64,000 nt of DNA from Flavobacteriales bacterium (GTDB lineage: Bacteria > Bacteroidota > Bacteroidia > Flavobacteriales > Flavobacteriaceae). The stretch lies in NCBI GenBank assembly GCA_027067965.1, contig JAMOUV010000010.1:496001-560000 (forward strand). Reading direction: 5' to 3'. Below are positions 47,123 through 56,426 of the stretch, one piece after another. The notes under the pieces are model-generated. The model ran no database searches, was not told where the DNA came from, and worked only from the letters and a program-made list of their open reading frames with translations. Every line of letters begins with the position of its first letter. The stretch's first letter is position 1. Both the position numbers and the translations under genes were made by a program.

Positions 47123-49255
47123 TTACACGTTTTCTTGAGCCGTTTTTTCTTTATATGTTTTTTTGTCGTTTGTTTTTTGGGCTTGAATAGCAGTTAGGAG
47201 GATGGTATTGTAAATATCATCAACCGTGGCGCCACGGCTTAAATCGTTAACCGGTTTTTTTAAACCCAATAACATCGGACCGATAGCCAAAGCACCTGTT
47301 TCCCGTTGAACGGCTTTGTATGTGTTGTTTCCGGTGTTTAAATCCGGAAAAATCATTACGGTGGCTTGTCCGGCTACCGGTGAATCGGGAAGTTTCTTTT
47401 TGCCCACAACGGGATCCACGGCTGCGTCGTATTGAATGGGGCCTTCGATTAATATATCCGGTCTTTTCTTCTTCACGATTTCGGTGGCTTTTCTAACCTT
47501 TTCCACTTCTTCGCCGCTTCCGGAACTTCCGGACGAATAACTCAGCATGGCCACCCGGGGTTCAATACCGAATTCTTTGGCGGCATCTGCGGTGGCAATG
47601 GCAATTTCGGCTAATTGTTCGGCATTGGGATTAGGCACTATGGCACAATCGGCAAAGGCGGATACCCGTTCGGGAAGTGCCATGAAAAAGGTGGATGTTA
47701 CAAAATTGGAACCGGGTTTGGTTTTGATTAATTGCAGAGCCGGTTTGATGGTATGAGCAGTGGTATGAACCGCTCCGGAAACCATACCGTCGGCATCTCC
47801 CTCACGAACCATCATAGTGCCGAAATAGGCCGGATCTTGGGCCAAGTCGTAGGCCATGGCTTCATTGACACCTTTATGTTTTCGTAATTCGTAGATTTTT
47901 TTGGCATATTTGTCCAGTAAGGGTGAATTTTTCGGGTCTATAATGGTAATTTTGTCCCAATCCAAATTAATACCGTGCATTTTAGCGGTGTTCTTGATGG
48001 CTTTTTCGTCGCCCAGTAAAATAATATCCGCCAAATCCCGTGACAAAATTTGACAGGCGGCTTTTAAAATACGCGGTTCGGTACCTTCGGGTAATACAAT
48101 TCTTTTTTTGTCTTTGGATGCCTTTTCTTCCAAGTTATATAAGAACATACTCGGGGTTACCCGCGTGGTTTCGAAACTAATAAAACGATCCAAAATTAAT
48201 TTGGCATCTACATACTTATTGAATAATCTGATGGAACGTAGGATTTTTCGTTTATCGTGCGCATTAATATGAATAGGCATGGATTTGATTCCCGTGGCCA
48301 CTTCGTAAGTTTGCGGTTTGACGCTTAAAATGGGCACATTGGTATTGGTGCCTTCAATCAATTTCATGATGGATTTTTCCGGTATTAATCCGCCGGAAAG
48401 TACAATTCCGGAAATATCGGGATAATTATAAGATTTGTCGGCTTGAAGTGCGGATAAAATAATGTCTCCTCTGTCGCCCGGTGTAATGACCAGGGTTTGA
48501 TTTTTTATAAATTTCAAAAAATGACGCATTTGCATGGCCCCTACGGCTACGTGTTTTATTTGGCGCCCCAGATTATTATCACCCAACAGTACCGTGGCAT
48601 CGAAATGCCGGATGATATCGTATAAACTGGGATTGGCCAATTGATCGTCGCGGGGAATAGCGGTGACATAAGTTTTTTTGTCCACGATTTTTTTGAGCTC
48701 CGTACGAACCAATTTTAAATTCTTAGGTAATATTTTATTGGCTATTAATGCAATAACTTCCACTTCTTTTTCGGAAAAACCGTCGTAAGCCAATTTCATA
48801 CTGCCGATAAATTCTTGTAAGGTTTTGGATTTTCCACTTCCGATAATAATGGCCGGTACGGTAAGGTTGGATGCAATTTTAATATTCATTTCAAATTCCA
48901 CGATGGATCCTTCTCCGCTAAAGTCGCTTCCTTCGATAATAATAAAATCAAATTTCTTTTCTAATTTTTTATACTTCCGAATGATAATTTCAAGAATTTT
49001 GTCTTCGTTGTTTTCATTTAATAACCGGACTATCTCGCTTCTGGTCAATCCGTATGCTTCGTCATAATCCTGTTTTAGGTTGAAATAATTCAGCATTAAA
49101 TGAATATGATTGTCCTTTTCCGGGCTTTCGTCGATAATAGGTCTGAAGTAACCGACATTGCCGGAATGTGATTTTAATTCATTCATCAAGCCGATACTCA
49201 CCAACGATTTGCCACTATTGGGTTCGATAGTGGCGATGTAAATGGCTTTGTTCAT
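47123..49255 (-). CDS. pta: Phosphate acetyltransferase, long form
   Basis: This 710-residue protein is the three-part Pta type. The N-terminal region is a P-loop, dethiobiotin-synthetase-like domain (TIEPNSGKS, 9-17), then a DRTGG domain (about 210-330), then the catalytic PTA/PTB domain (about 385-700), with NPNAEQLAEIAIATADAAK and SYSSGSSGSGEEVEKV. It converts acetyl-CoA and phosphate to acetyl phosphate. The usual partner ackA is not adjacent. It starts 12 bases after the upstream FKBP-like lipoprotein gene and probably shares its transcript. Confidence 0.94.
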   Translation of the reverse strand: MNKAIYIATIEPNSGKSLVSIGLMNELKSHSGNVGYFRPIIDESPEKDNHIHLMLNYFNLKQDYDEAYGLTRSEIVRLLNENNEDKILEIIIRKYKKLEKKFDFIIIEGSDFSGEGSIVEFEMNIKIASNLTVPAIIIGSGKSKTLQEFIGSMKLAYDGFSEKEVEVIALIANKILPKNLKLVRTELKKIVDKKTYVTAIPRDDQLANPSLYDIIRHFDATVLLGDNNLGRQIKHVAVGAMQMRHFLKFIKNQTLVITPGDRGDIILSALQADKSYNYPDISGIVLSGGLIPEKSIMKLIEGTNTNVPILSVKPQTYEVATGIKSMPIHINAHDKRKILRSIRLFNKYVDAKLILDRFISFETTRVTPSMFLYNLEEKASKDKKRIVLPEGTEPRILKAACQILSRDLADIILLGDEKAIKNTAKMHGINLDWDKITIIDPKNSPLLDKYAKKIYELRKHKGVNEAMAYDLAQDPAYFGTMMVREGDADGMVSGAVHTTAHTIKPALQLIKTKPGSNFVTSTFFMALPERVSAFADCAIVPNPNAEQLAEIAIATADAAKEFGIEPRVAMLSYSSGSSGSGEEVEKVRKATEIVKKKRPDILIEGPIQYDAAVDPVVGKKKLPDSPVAGQATVMIFPDLNTGNNTYKAVQRETGALAIGPMLLGLKKPVNDLSRGATVDDIYNTILLTAIQAQKTNDKKTYKEKTAQENV

Positions 49256-49267
49256 TTTTTTATTAGT

Positions 49268-50200
49268 TTAATGTGTGTCCGGGTCCAAGTAATTGGGAAT
49301 ACCGTCGCCGTCGTCATCGTCATCCGTCGGATCTCCGTTTCCGTTGGTATCTTCCTGTTTGGTAGGAAGAGAGTCACCGTCGTCGTCGGCATCCATATAA
49401 TTGGGTATATTCGGAATTTTATATTTATCTTCGAGTTCTTTGTCCGTGTTGTCATCCGTCGGGTCCAAATTTCCGTTAAGGTCTTCTATAATGTTGGGGA
49501 CATTATCTTTGTCGAAATCCTGATTAACGGCCAGCGTTTTAAATTTCACAATTACCGGCGAGTAGGCGGGTAATCTCGTAAAGTTTTGATCGCTTGCCGC
49601 TACGGCATATTGATAATTGGCCAAACCCGACGGCAAAAATACAACTCCTATACCATAACCGGAAAACAAGACGGTACCGTCCGGATTAGCCGTATAAGTG
49701 CCCACATTAAAATCCGGTAAGACCTTCCGGAGTCCCAAGGCGCCCATTCCTATATGGGGAGTCCATACATTGGTCCATTGCGGAAACAATTCGGTTTTTC
49801 TTTTTATCATATTCAATTCGAAATCCTGAATTTCATAAGCCAACAATACGCCGTCGGCGGTTGTAATGGAATCCGATTGCCCTTCTGCAATTTTCAGATA
49901 ATAGATATCGTAAGTCAAATCTTCCACGGCTGTATCCTGCATTTGAACCAATATGGCATCGTCATATATAGTCCGTTGACCGGGATCTGTCACGGGTTCT
50001 ATGTGCACATTATAATATGCATCCAGGACATAAGTGTGTGTTTTGATAAAATTCAAAATGGAATCTTTTTCCTTGGCATACTGTTCTTTCCGGTCTCTGA
50101 TTTTAAATTCTACTTCTTCTTTTTCTTTTTTGCATTTGCTTGACAAGAGTAAAAGGCCTGTAATAAGTATGAGAATGCTGCTTTTTCCTGTTAATTTCAT
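49268..50200 (-). CDS. FKBP-like lipoprotein with C-terminal Asp-rich calcium-type repeats
   Basis: This 310-residue protein has a signal ending in SSKC (probable lipoprotein). A middle domain (about 75-230) resembles exported FKBP-type peptidyl-prolyl isomerases of Flavobacteria (GVLLAYEI, NPDGTVLFSGYGIGVVFLPSGL). The last 75 residues are thrombospondin type 3-like Asp repeats (DFDKDNVPNIIEDLNGN, DADDDGDS, DDDDDGDGIPNYLDPD) that probably bind Ca2+. It probably assists folding of exported or surface proteins. It is divergent from the S4 gene and heads the pta-clpC run. Confidence 0.75.
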   Translation of the reverse strand: MKLTGKSSILILITGLLLLSSKCKKEKEEVEFKIRDRKEQYAKEKDSILNFIKTHTYVLDAYYNVHIEPVTDPGQRTIYDDAILVQMQDTAVEDLTYDIYYLKIAEGQSDSITTADGVLLAYEIQDFELNMIKRKTELFPQWTNVWTPHIGMGALGLRKVLPDFNVGTYTANPDGTVLFSGYGIGVVFLPSGLANYQYAVAASDQNFTRLPAYSPVIVKFKTLAVNQDFDKDNVPNIIEDLNGNLDPTDDNTDKELEDKYKIPNIPNYMDADDDGDSLPTKQEDTNGNGDPTDDDDDGDGIPNYLDPDTH

Positions 50201-50268
50201 CTGTCGTCTTTTTTCAGTCGCAAGTTATGAATTTTACTTAACTTTATAGCAATAATTATACCTTTTTT

Positions 50269-50649
50269 ATGCGGATTGATAAATTTTTATGGAGTGTAAG
50301 ATTTTACAAAACGCGGAGTAAGGCATCGGATGCGTGTAAACGTCATCATGTCACTATCAACGGTATGCCGGCCAAGCCCTCAAAGGAAGTTTTTCCCGGT
50401 GATGAGATTAGTGTTCGAAAGGATCAAATCACTTATATTCTTCGTGTGCTTAACTTGCCCGAAAATCGCCTTGGAGCCAAATTAGTGCCTTATTATGTAA
50501 AGGATTTGACGCCTCCCGAAGCATTCGAACATAAGCGACTCATGCGTGATGCACAACTTTATTACCGCAAGAAAGGAACCGGCCGGCCGACTAAAAAAGA
50601 TCGAAGGGCATTGGACAAACTCTTTGAGGGCGGGGAAGAAGAGGAATAA
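50269..50649 (+). CDS. hslR: Hsp15-type S4-domain RNA-binding protein
   Basis: This 126-residue protein starts with an S4 domain (RIDKFLWSVRFYKTRSKASDACKRHHVTING) followed by a basic tail, the layout of HslR/Hsp15. In E. coli this protein rescues stalled 50S subunits carrying nascent chains. It is a single gene in a 68-bp divergent arrangement with the FKBP-like lipoprotein. It ends at a terminator shared with the OmpA gene. Confidence 0.88.
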   Translation: MRIDKFLWSVRFYKTRSKASDACKRHHVTINGMPAKPSKEVFPGDEISVRKDQITYILRVLNLPENRLGAKLVPYYVKDLTPPEAFEHKRLMRDAQLYYRKKGTGRPTKKDRRALDKLFEGGEEEE

Positions 50650-50665
50650 TAAAAATTGATTTAAA

Positions 50666-50699
50666 AAAAAGAGACTGCCTTCTGAGACAGTCTCTTTTT
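50666..50699. terminator. Bidirectional terminator between hslR and the first OmpA gene
   Basis: A 12-bp perfect stem (AAAAAGAGACTG/CAGTCTCTTTTT) with a 10-base loop has T-runs on both strands. It is homologous in position to the terminator at 52875-52906. Confidence 0.88.
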
Positions 50700-50717
50700 G
50701 AATATATTGACGCGGAT

Positions 50718-52517
50718 TTAGTTTTTATTAAATCCGGGGTCTTTCGGGCAGATTACTTTAAATTCCGTTCGTCTGTTTAATTGATGTTCCGCTTCGCTAC
50801 AAGGTACACCGTCGTCGCAGCGATTGAGCAATTTGCTTTCGCCGTAACCGACGGCTTTAATTCTGTTCGGGCTGATGCCTTTGGAGATGATGTAATTTAC
50901 GGCCGCTTCGGCACGTTTTTGCGATAATCTCATGTTATAGGCATCCGAACCGCGGCTGTCGGTGTGTGAACTGAGTTCAACGATGACGTCTGAATTTTCT
51001 TTCATGAATTCAACCAGTTTGTCCAATTCGGGTTTGGCATCCTCGCGGATATAGTATTTATCGAAGTCATAGAGGATGTTGTTCAAGCGAATGGGTTTGC
51101 CGCAATCGGCTTTGTCCATACAAATTTCGAGGTTGATAAACATGGTTTTGCTGCGGTCGAAGTCGGCGGTTGAGATATGTTCGGTTTGCGAGAAATATTT
51201 TTGTTTTTTACCGTAGAGCGAATAATTGGCTTTTTGTTTTAGATAGAAGGTGAATTTACCGTCTTTATCGGTGATTGTTGTTTTTTTAACGGCATTGTCT
51301 TTGTCTTCCAAAACCACCGTCACATCTTCGAGCGGGATATCGGTATTACACTTGACTACTTTTCCTTTTAGGATAAAGTTTTCGTCTTCGTACCATAAGG
51401 TTTTCTTGATATTTTCGCCTGCTTTGAATTCGGATTTATCCACGCTTGCCGGGGTTAGTGCTTTTTCGTTCCATGCTCCTTCGATTTTGTAATTACCTTC
51501 TTTGATATTTTCGAACACATATACGCCGAAGTCGTTGGTGGTACCGGTTTTGAGGATATCGCCCGCTTCATTTTTAAGCACAACATCGGCGCCGGGCAAG
51601 GTTTGTTCGGTAAAGCGGTCTTTGGCCGTGACGACGATATTGGTTACCACTTCTTTTTTCACGGGCGGTGGAATGGGTACCGGTTTGGGTTTGGGTGCGA
51701 ATTTAAAGGTTATACCGGCAAAAATGCCAAGCGAAGAAATATTGATTTTTTTGGATTTTATGTAATCCATATTTTTAACCAAATAATAATCTCCCAAATC
51801 ATCGCTTCTTTCCTCTAAATTAGTATAAATAGAAGAATATACATGTTCATAGCGATCGGTCAGTTCTTGGACTTTAAAATGAGTCAGGTAATAACTGCCC
51901 ACATGAAATCCCATCATGTCATTAAAGAAATAAGTGAATCGTACTTGCGCTTTGGCCGAAATGGCATGCGTGTCGAATCCGGCATAATAATTATATAAAT
52001 TATCCCAATCTCCTTGTTCTGTACTTCCGGTAAGGATTACTTCACCTCCTTTGATTGATCCGTAACCGCCACGCAGGTTCAGTTCCGTCATAAAATTCTC
52101 ATTTTCGTATTTGAAATCCGGTCCTATTCCGAAAAACATCCGGGTAATTTTCTCTTCCGTTAATTTCCAGTCGGTTATTTTTACCAAACCTATATGCGTG
52201 TCATAATAGGAGCGTACATACACATTTTCAGTAGGGAATGTGGATACGGGTTTGTTCTGGATATAGTCGAAATCAAATCCTAAACCGAACCAATCCCAAT
52301 AGTAGTCCAATGAAGTGCCTCCTTCCAAGCCACCTTTGAATTTAATGTAGGGTGCTTTGGTATTATACATCGGAAGCACATCATAGCCACCTCTGAAACT
52401 CAGCATAAAACTGTTCTTTTTTTCCGGAGTTGTTCCCGGGGAGACTGCTTCTTTGACTTCCTGAGCATAACTTAAGCCAAAGAGCAAAAGACCGATGATG
52501 AGAAATAATTTCTTCAT
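50718..52517 (-). CDS. OmpA-family outer membrane protein, tandem copy 1
   Basis: This 599-residue protein has a signal peptide (MKKLFLIIGLLLFGLSYA), an N-terminal beta-barrel of about 255 residues, a proline linker (PKPKPVPIPPP), two carboxypeptidase-regulatory/CNA-B-like beta domains (about 290-365 and 380-445), and a C-terminal OmpA peptidoglycan-binding domain (ELSSHTDSRGSDAYNMRLSQ, then RIKAVGYGES). The last 325 residues are identical to copy 2. The first 52 are almost identical, and the barrel between them differs at many sites. It probably anchors the outer membrane to the wall. Confidence 0.92.
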   Translation of the reverse strand: MKKLFLIIGLLLFGLSYAQEVKEAVSPGTTPEKKNSFMLSFRGGYDVLPMYNTKAPYIKFKGGLEGGTSLDYYWDWFGLGFDFDYIQNKPVSTFPTENVYVRSYYDTHIGLVKITDWKLTEEKITRMFFGIGPDFKYENENFMTELNLRGGYGSIKGGEVILTGSTEQGDWDNLYNYYAGFDTHAISAKAQVRFTYFFNDMMGFHVGSYYLTHFKVQELTDRYEHVYSSIYTNLEERSDDLGDYYLVKNMDYIKSKKINISSLGIFAGITFKFAPKPKPVPIPPPVKKEVVTNIVVTAKDRFTEQTLPGADVVLKNEAGDILKTGTTNDFGVYVFENIKEGNYKIEGAWNEKALTPASVDKSEFKAGENIKKTLWYEDENFILKGKVVKCNTDIPLEDVTVVLEDKDNAVKKTTITDKDGKFTFYLKQKANYSLYGKKQKYFSQTEHISTADFDRSKTMFINLEICMDKADCGKPIRLNNILYDFDKYYIREDAKPELDKLVEFMKENSDVIVELSSHTDSRGSDAYNMRLSQKRAEAAVNYIISKGISPNRIKAVGYGESKLLNRCDDGVPCSEAEHQLNRRTEFKVICPKDPGFNKN

Positions 52518-52925
52518 TTGTTTAAAGTTTTAAGATAGTTGAATAAATATATTTCGTCGAGAATGGTTTTCGGTGAAATTCCGTTAATTTCAAATAAACG
52601 GAAGATTTTTCGGTGGGAATTTTTATATAATTCGTAAGAAAAAAACGACTCAAGGAAAATTTTCCCGATCTTTGCGATGATGAGCGAGAAACAAGTTTTC
52701 ATGACTTTAATGTTTAGCAAACCCCATTATTGGTAAATAATGACGCTGCTATTACATATAAATTAATTAAATTTACATACATGTGCCATATATCACACTG
52801 ACAAAAGTCAGAAAACTGCCGTTAATAAATATGGCAGCCATGTGTTTTTCAATTAGGATTAATATTTTATAATAAAAAAGGACTGCCACATCCGGCAGTC
52901 CTTTTTGAAATACATTTACAATGAT
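52518..52925. other. Gap between the two OmpA genes
   Basis: These 408 A/T-rich bases hold no credible gene. They contain the terminator of copy 2 (52875-52906), a small CTGAC-AAAA-GTCAG hairpin (52798-52811) and, near 52560, a TATATTTA sequence that may be the -7 box of copy 1. Confidence 0.55.
52875..52906 (-). terminator. Rho-independent terminator of OmpA copy 2
   Basis: A 13-bp perfect stem (AAAAAGGACTGCC/GGCAGTCCTTTTT) with a 6-base loop, 19 bases after the stop. It is clearly related to the terminator of copy 1, so the duplication included the 3' region. Confidence 0.9.
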
Positions 52926-54716
52926 TTAGTTTTTATTAAATCCGGGGTCTTTCGGGCAGATTACTTTAAATTCCGTTCGTCTGTTTAATTGATGTTCCGC
53001 TTCGCTACAAGGTACACCGTCATCGCAGCGATTGAGCAATTTGCTTTCGCCATAACCGACGGCTTTAATTCTGTTCGGGCTGATGCCTTTGGAGATGATG
53101 TAATTTACGGCCGCTTCGGCACGTTTTTGCGATAATCTCATATTATAGGCATCCGAACCGCGGCTGTCGGTATGTGAACTGAGTTCAACGATGACGTCTG
53201 AATTTTCTTTCATAAATTCAACCAGTTTGTCCAATTCGGGTTTGGCATCCTCGCGGATATAGTATTTATCGAAGTCATAGAGGATGTTGTTCAAGCGAAT
53301 GGGTTTGCCGCAATCGGCTTTGTCCATACAAATTTCGAGATTGATAAACATGGTTTTGCTGCGGTCGAAGTCGGCGGTTGAGATATGTTCGGTTTGCGAG
53401 AAATATTTTTGTTTTTTACCGTAGAGCGAATAGTTGGCTTTTTGTTTGAGATAGAAGGTAAATTTACCGTCTTTATCGGTGATTGTTGTCTTTTTAACGG
53501 CATTGTCTTTGTCTTCCAAAACCACCGTCACATCCTCGAGCGGGATATCGGTATTACACTTGACTACTTTTCCTTTCAGGATAAAGTTTTCGTCTTCGTA
53601 CCATAAGGTTTTCTTGATATTTTCGCCTGCTTTGAATTCGGATTTATCCACGCTTGCCGGGGTTAGTGCTTTTTCGTTCCATGCTCCTTCGATTTTGTAA
53701 TTACCTTCTTTGATATTTTCGAACACATATACGCCGAAGTCGTTGGTGGTACCGGTTTTGAGGATATCGCCCGCTTCATTTTTAAGCACAACATCGGCGC
53801 CGGGCAAGGTTTGTTCGGTAAAGCGGTCTTTGGCCGTGACGACGATATTGGTTACCACTTCTTTTTTCACGGGCGGTGGAATGGGTACCGGTTTGGGTTT
53901 GGGTGTAAATCTAAAGGTCAGACCGGCAAAAACGCCGATGGAAGAAATATTCACCTTTTCGGGTTTTTTATATTCATATATAGTGCCATGTAATTCACCG
54001 GGGTATTCGGGATCTTCTACAAAATTCAAATAAATATATGAATAGACATGTTCATAAGGGTCGGTTAATTCTTGAACGTTGAAGTGATTCATGTAATAAC
54101 CACCTGCATGGAATCCGACCACGTCATTAAAGAAATAAGTGAATCTTAATTGGGCTTTTGCCGAAATGGCACCCGTGTCAAATCCGGAATAATAGTTAAT
54201 TAATCTTTCGTATCCTTGTTCCGTCTCACCTTTCAGTTGAACCTCTCCGCCTTTAATGAGTCCGTAACCTCCACGCAGGTTAATTTCCGTGATAAAATCC
54301 TCATTGCCGAATTTAAAATCAGGTCCGAGGCCGAAAAACATGCGGGTTATTTTTTCTTCCTTTAAAGACCAGTCCGTTATTTGAATAAAATAATAACTGT
54401 CGATGTATTCGGAGATATAAAAATTTTCGGTAGGGAATGTGGATACGGGTTTATTTTGGATATAATCGAAATCAAATCCTAAGCCGAACCAATCCCAATA
54501 GTAGTCCAATGACGTGCCTGCTTCGATGCCCCCTTTGAATTTAACGAAACGGGTATTATTGTTATACATCGGAAGCACATCATAGCCACCTCTGAAACTC
54601 AGCATAAAACTGTTCTTTTTTTCCGGAGTTGTTCCCGGGGAGACTGCTTCTTTGACTTCCTGAGCATAACTCATGCCAAAGAGCAAAAGACCGATAATGA
54701 GAATAAATTTCTTCAT
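52926..54716 (-). CDS. OmpA-family outer membrane protein, tandem copy 2
   Basis: This 596-residue paralogue of the preceding gene has the same order: signal peptide, beta-barrel, PKPKPVPIPPP linker, two CNA-B-like domains and the OmpA C-terminal domain. From the linker to the stop (325 residues) the protein is identical to copy 1. I count about 12 nucleotide differences there, all silent. The barrel part differs in loop-like stretches, for example the segments after NKPVSTFPTEN and after YEHVYS. This suggests recent duplication or conversion of the periplasmic half. Confidence 0.92.
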   Translation of the reverse strand: MKKFILIIGLLLFGMSYAQEVKEAVSPGTTPEKKNSFMLSFRGGYDVLPMYNNNTRFVKFKGGIEAGTSLDYYWDWFGLGFDFDYIQNKPVSTFPTENFYISEYIDSYYFIQITDWSLKEEKITRMFFGLGPDFKFGNEDFITEINLRGGYGLIKGGEVQLKGETEQGYERLINYYSGFDTGAISAKAQLRFTYFFNDVVGFHAGGYYMNHFNVQELTDPYEHVYSYIYLNFVEDPEYPGELHGTIYEYKKPEKVNISSIGVFAGLTFRFTPKPKPVPIPPPVKKEVVTNIVVTAKDRFTEQTLPGADVVLKNEAGDILKTGTTNDFGVYVFENIKEGNYKIEGAWNEKALTPASVDKSEFKAGENIKKTLWYEDENFILKGKVVKCNTDIPLEDVTVVLEDKDNAVKKTTITDKDGKFTFYLKQKANYSLYGKKQKYFSQTEHISTADFDRSKTMFINLEICMDKADCGKPIRLNNILYDFDKYYIREDAKPELDKLVEFMKENSDVIVELSSHTDSRGSDAYNMRLSQKRAEAAVNYIISKGISPNRIKAVGYGESKLLNRCDDGVPCSEAEHQLNRRTEFKVICPKDPGFNKN

Positions 54717-55047
54717 TTGTTTAATTTTAATTTGAAATGATGATTTATAAATATGTGATATTGAAAAGAAAAATTTTTTGTTGCTAATACCGCTAATGAA
54801 GAATTATTAATCGAAGTTCCAAAAAATTTGAAAAGTAATGGCGGTTCGTCTATATATATACGATGAACCGGAGAGGAAAAAATAGTAATCCCCAACATGC
54901 GGTTTTTCATGGCTTTATTTTAAGTAAACTCAATGGCCGAAATGAACCGGCCGTTTTGTTTACCAATTCATTTTCATCCAATCTATAGAAAAAAAAATTT
55001 TTATAAATTGATATTTATCAGGATTTTTATAATATATCTCAAGATTT
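54717..55047. other. A/T-rich gap upstream of OmpA copy 2 with two hairpins
   Basis: No gene is seen in these 331 bases. A hairpin with a 9-bp stem and a TATATATATAC loop lies at 54842-54870. A second one, GGCCG/CGGCC inside GTAAAC/GTTTAC arms (54924-54963), may end the leftward btpA transcript. No exact TAnnTTTG box was found for copy 2. Confidence 0.45.
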
Positions 55048-55554
55048 TCATAAAACATCGGCCGGTTTGATATAACCTAATGCATAAAGATATTTTTTTA
55101 ATTCATGTAAGAAAGTAGGCAAGTCTTTTTGTTCCTGAATAACCAAATCGTAGAATTGCATTTGATCGGGAGTAGTGCCTATCCGAAAGCCGGCTTGAAT
55201 TCCCGAAGATACCAAACGTTCTTTTGTATTTTTCAAAGAAGAAAAATCGATGAGGAGATCGTAGTTTTTATTAAAATATTTTTGAATATTGGGTTCAATT
55301 AATTTGCCCCGCCAATTGAAATGAGCATCCAATACACTGACAAAATCGGGGTGTGGTTCATCGTTAGATAGAAATAACACATCCCATTTGTCATAAGGAA
55401 TACTTGTTATATGACTTAATTTTCTTATAAAATTTTTATCAATAGATGTTTCGGAGGGAAAGATAATAATACCGGAACGCAAGGGTAATTCCAATGTGTT
55501 TTTCTTCTTTAGGTTATTTTCAATTCTTTTATTAATCAAATATTTTTTCCACAT
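55048..55554 (-). CDS. Conserved Bacteroidota protein, DUF6913-like
   Basis: This 168-residue cytosolic protein has the pattern of a basic N-terminus (KKYLINKRIENNLKKKN), an ETSIDKNFIRKL segment, HFNWRGKL, then YDLLIDFSSLK and AGFRIG. It resembles the DUF6913 proteins of Flavobacteria, an assignment from memory with moderate certainty. No catalytic motif is obvious. It lies six bases after btpA on the same strand, so the two are probably one operon. Confidence 0.6.
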   Translation of the reverse strand: MWKKYLINKRIENNLKKKNTLELPLRSGIIIFPSETSIDKNFIRKLSHITSIPYDKWDVLFLSNDEPHPDFVSVLDAHFNWRGKLIEPNIQKYFNKNYDLLIDFSSLKNTKERLVSSGIQAGFRIGTTPDQMQFYDLVIQEQKDLPTFLHELKKYLYALGYIKPADVL

Positions 55555-55560
55555 AACGAT

Positions 55561-56382
55561 TTAAGTATTTTCCAAAAACCGGAAGCGTTCCATCAACAAA
55601 TGCACACGATTTTCATCCACCGGGTTTTGCCATTTGCCTTGCATTTTAAAATAAGAACCCACGATAAAAGCATCGGTGTAAGGATAATAGGAATCCAAAT
55701 TTTCGGCCGTTACGCCCGAACCGATGAGTACGGGCAAGCGGGTTTGTTGCCGTACCGCTTTCAATTCTTCCACATCCACGGCTTCGCCCGTATGGCCTGC
55801 CGTAATGATGAGACCGTCGGAACGGAAAAATTCGGCTGCACGGGCATGTTCCGTAATATCCGTATCGGCTGTCAGTTGATGCGAAGCATGTTTTTTCTTG
55901 ATATCGGTAAATACGGCAATATGTTCCGCTCCGATGTGTTTGCGATAGCGCAATAACTCCCCGGCATCCGATTGCATAAATCCTTCGTCGGCCATGTGCC
56001 CGAAAACAAAACCTTCGGCACGAATGAAATCCATTCCGCTTGCCAATGCTGCCGCCAGCGCTTGTTTATTGGCCCCGGCCAAAATTTGAATACCGACGGG
56101 AATGGCAAATTCTCTTTTCAACATATAGCCGATGACAGCCATGGATGTGGATATCTCATGCCCTGCTTTCCGGTTTAAATAGGGTACATCGTGCATATTT
56201 TCAATCATCAAGCCGTGTATTCCGTGTTTGATATAAATTTCGGCTTCATTCAATGCCTTATCCATCACCGTATTAAAATTTCCTTGATAAAAAGGCGTTC
56301 CGGGAAGCGGCCGCACGTGAACCATGGCAATAACCGACTTGGGCCGGTTGAAAATACGCTGAAAATGACCGACGGATTCCAT
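55561..56382 (-). CDS. BtpA/SgcQ-family TIM-barrel protein
   Basis: This 273-residue protein of the BtpA family (COG0434) shows the N-terminal VIAMVHVRPLPGTP and GIHGLMIENMHDVPY motifs, then ILAGANKQALAAALASGMDFIRAE and the phosphate-site-like PVLIGSGVTAENL. The family is named for a cyanobacterial photosystem I factor, but most members sit in sugar or nucleoside catabolic loci. I used the ATG at 56382; the longer frame begins with a TTG at 56424, which nearly touches psuK. It is divergent from psuK-psuG, with 44 bases between the starts. Confidence 0.85.
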   Translation of the reverse strand: MESVGHFQRIFNRPKSVIAMVHVRPLPGTPFYQGNFNTVMDKALNEAEIYIKHGIHGLMIENMHDVPYLNRKAGHEISTSMAVIGYMLKREFAIPVGIQILAGANKQALAAALASGMDFIRAEGFVFGHMADEGFMQSDAGELLRYRKHIGAEHIAVFTDIKKKHASHQLTADTDITEHARAAEFFRSDGLIITAGHTGEAVDVEELKAVRQQTRLPVLIGSGVTAENLDSYYPYTDAFIVGSYFKMQGKWQNPVDENRVHLLMERFRFLENT

Positions 56383-56426
56383 ATTTTGTTTAATTTCCTG
56401 TAAATTTACTGAAATTTTATCCAATC

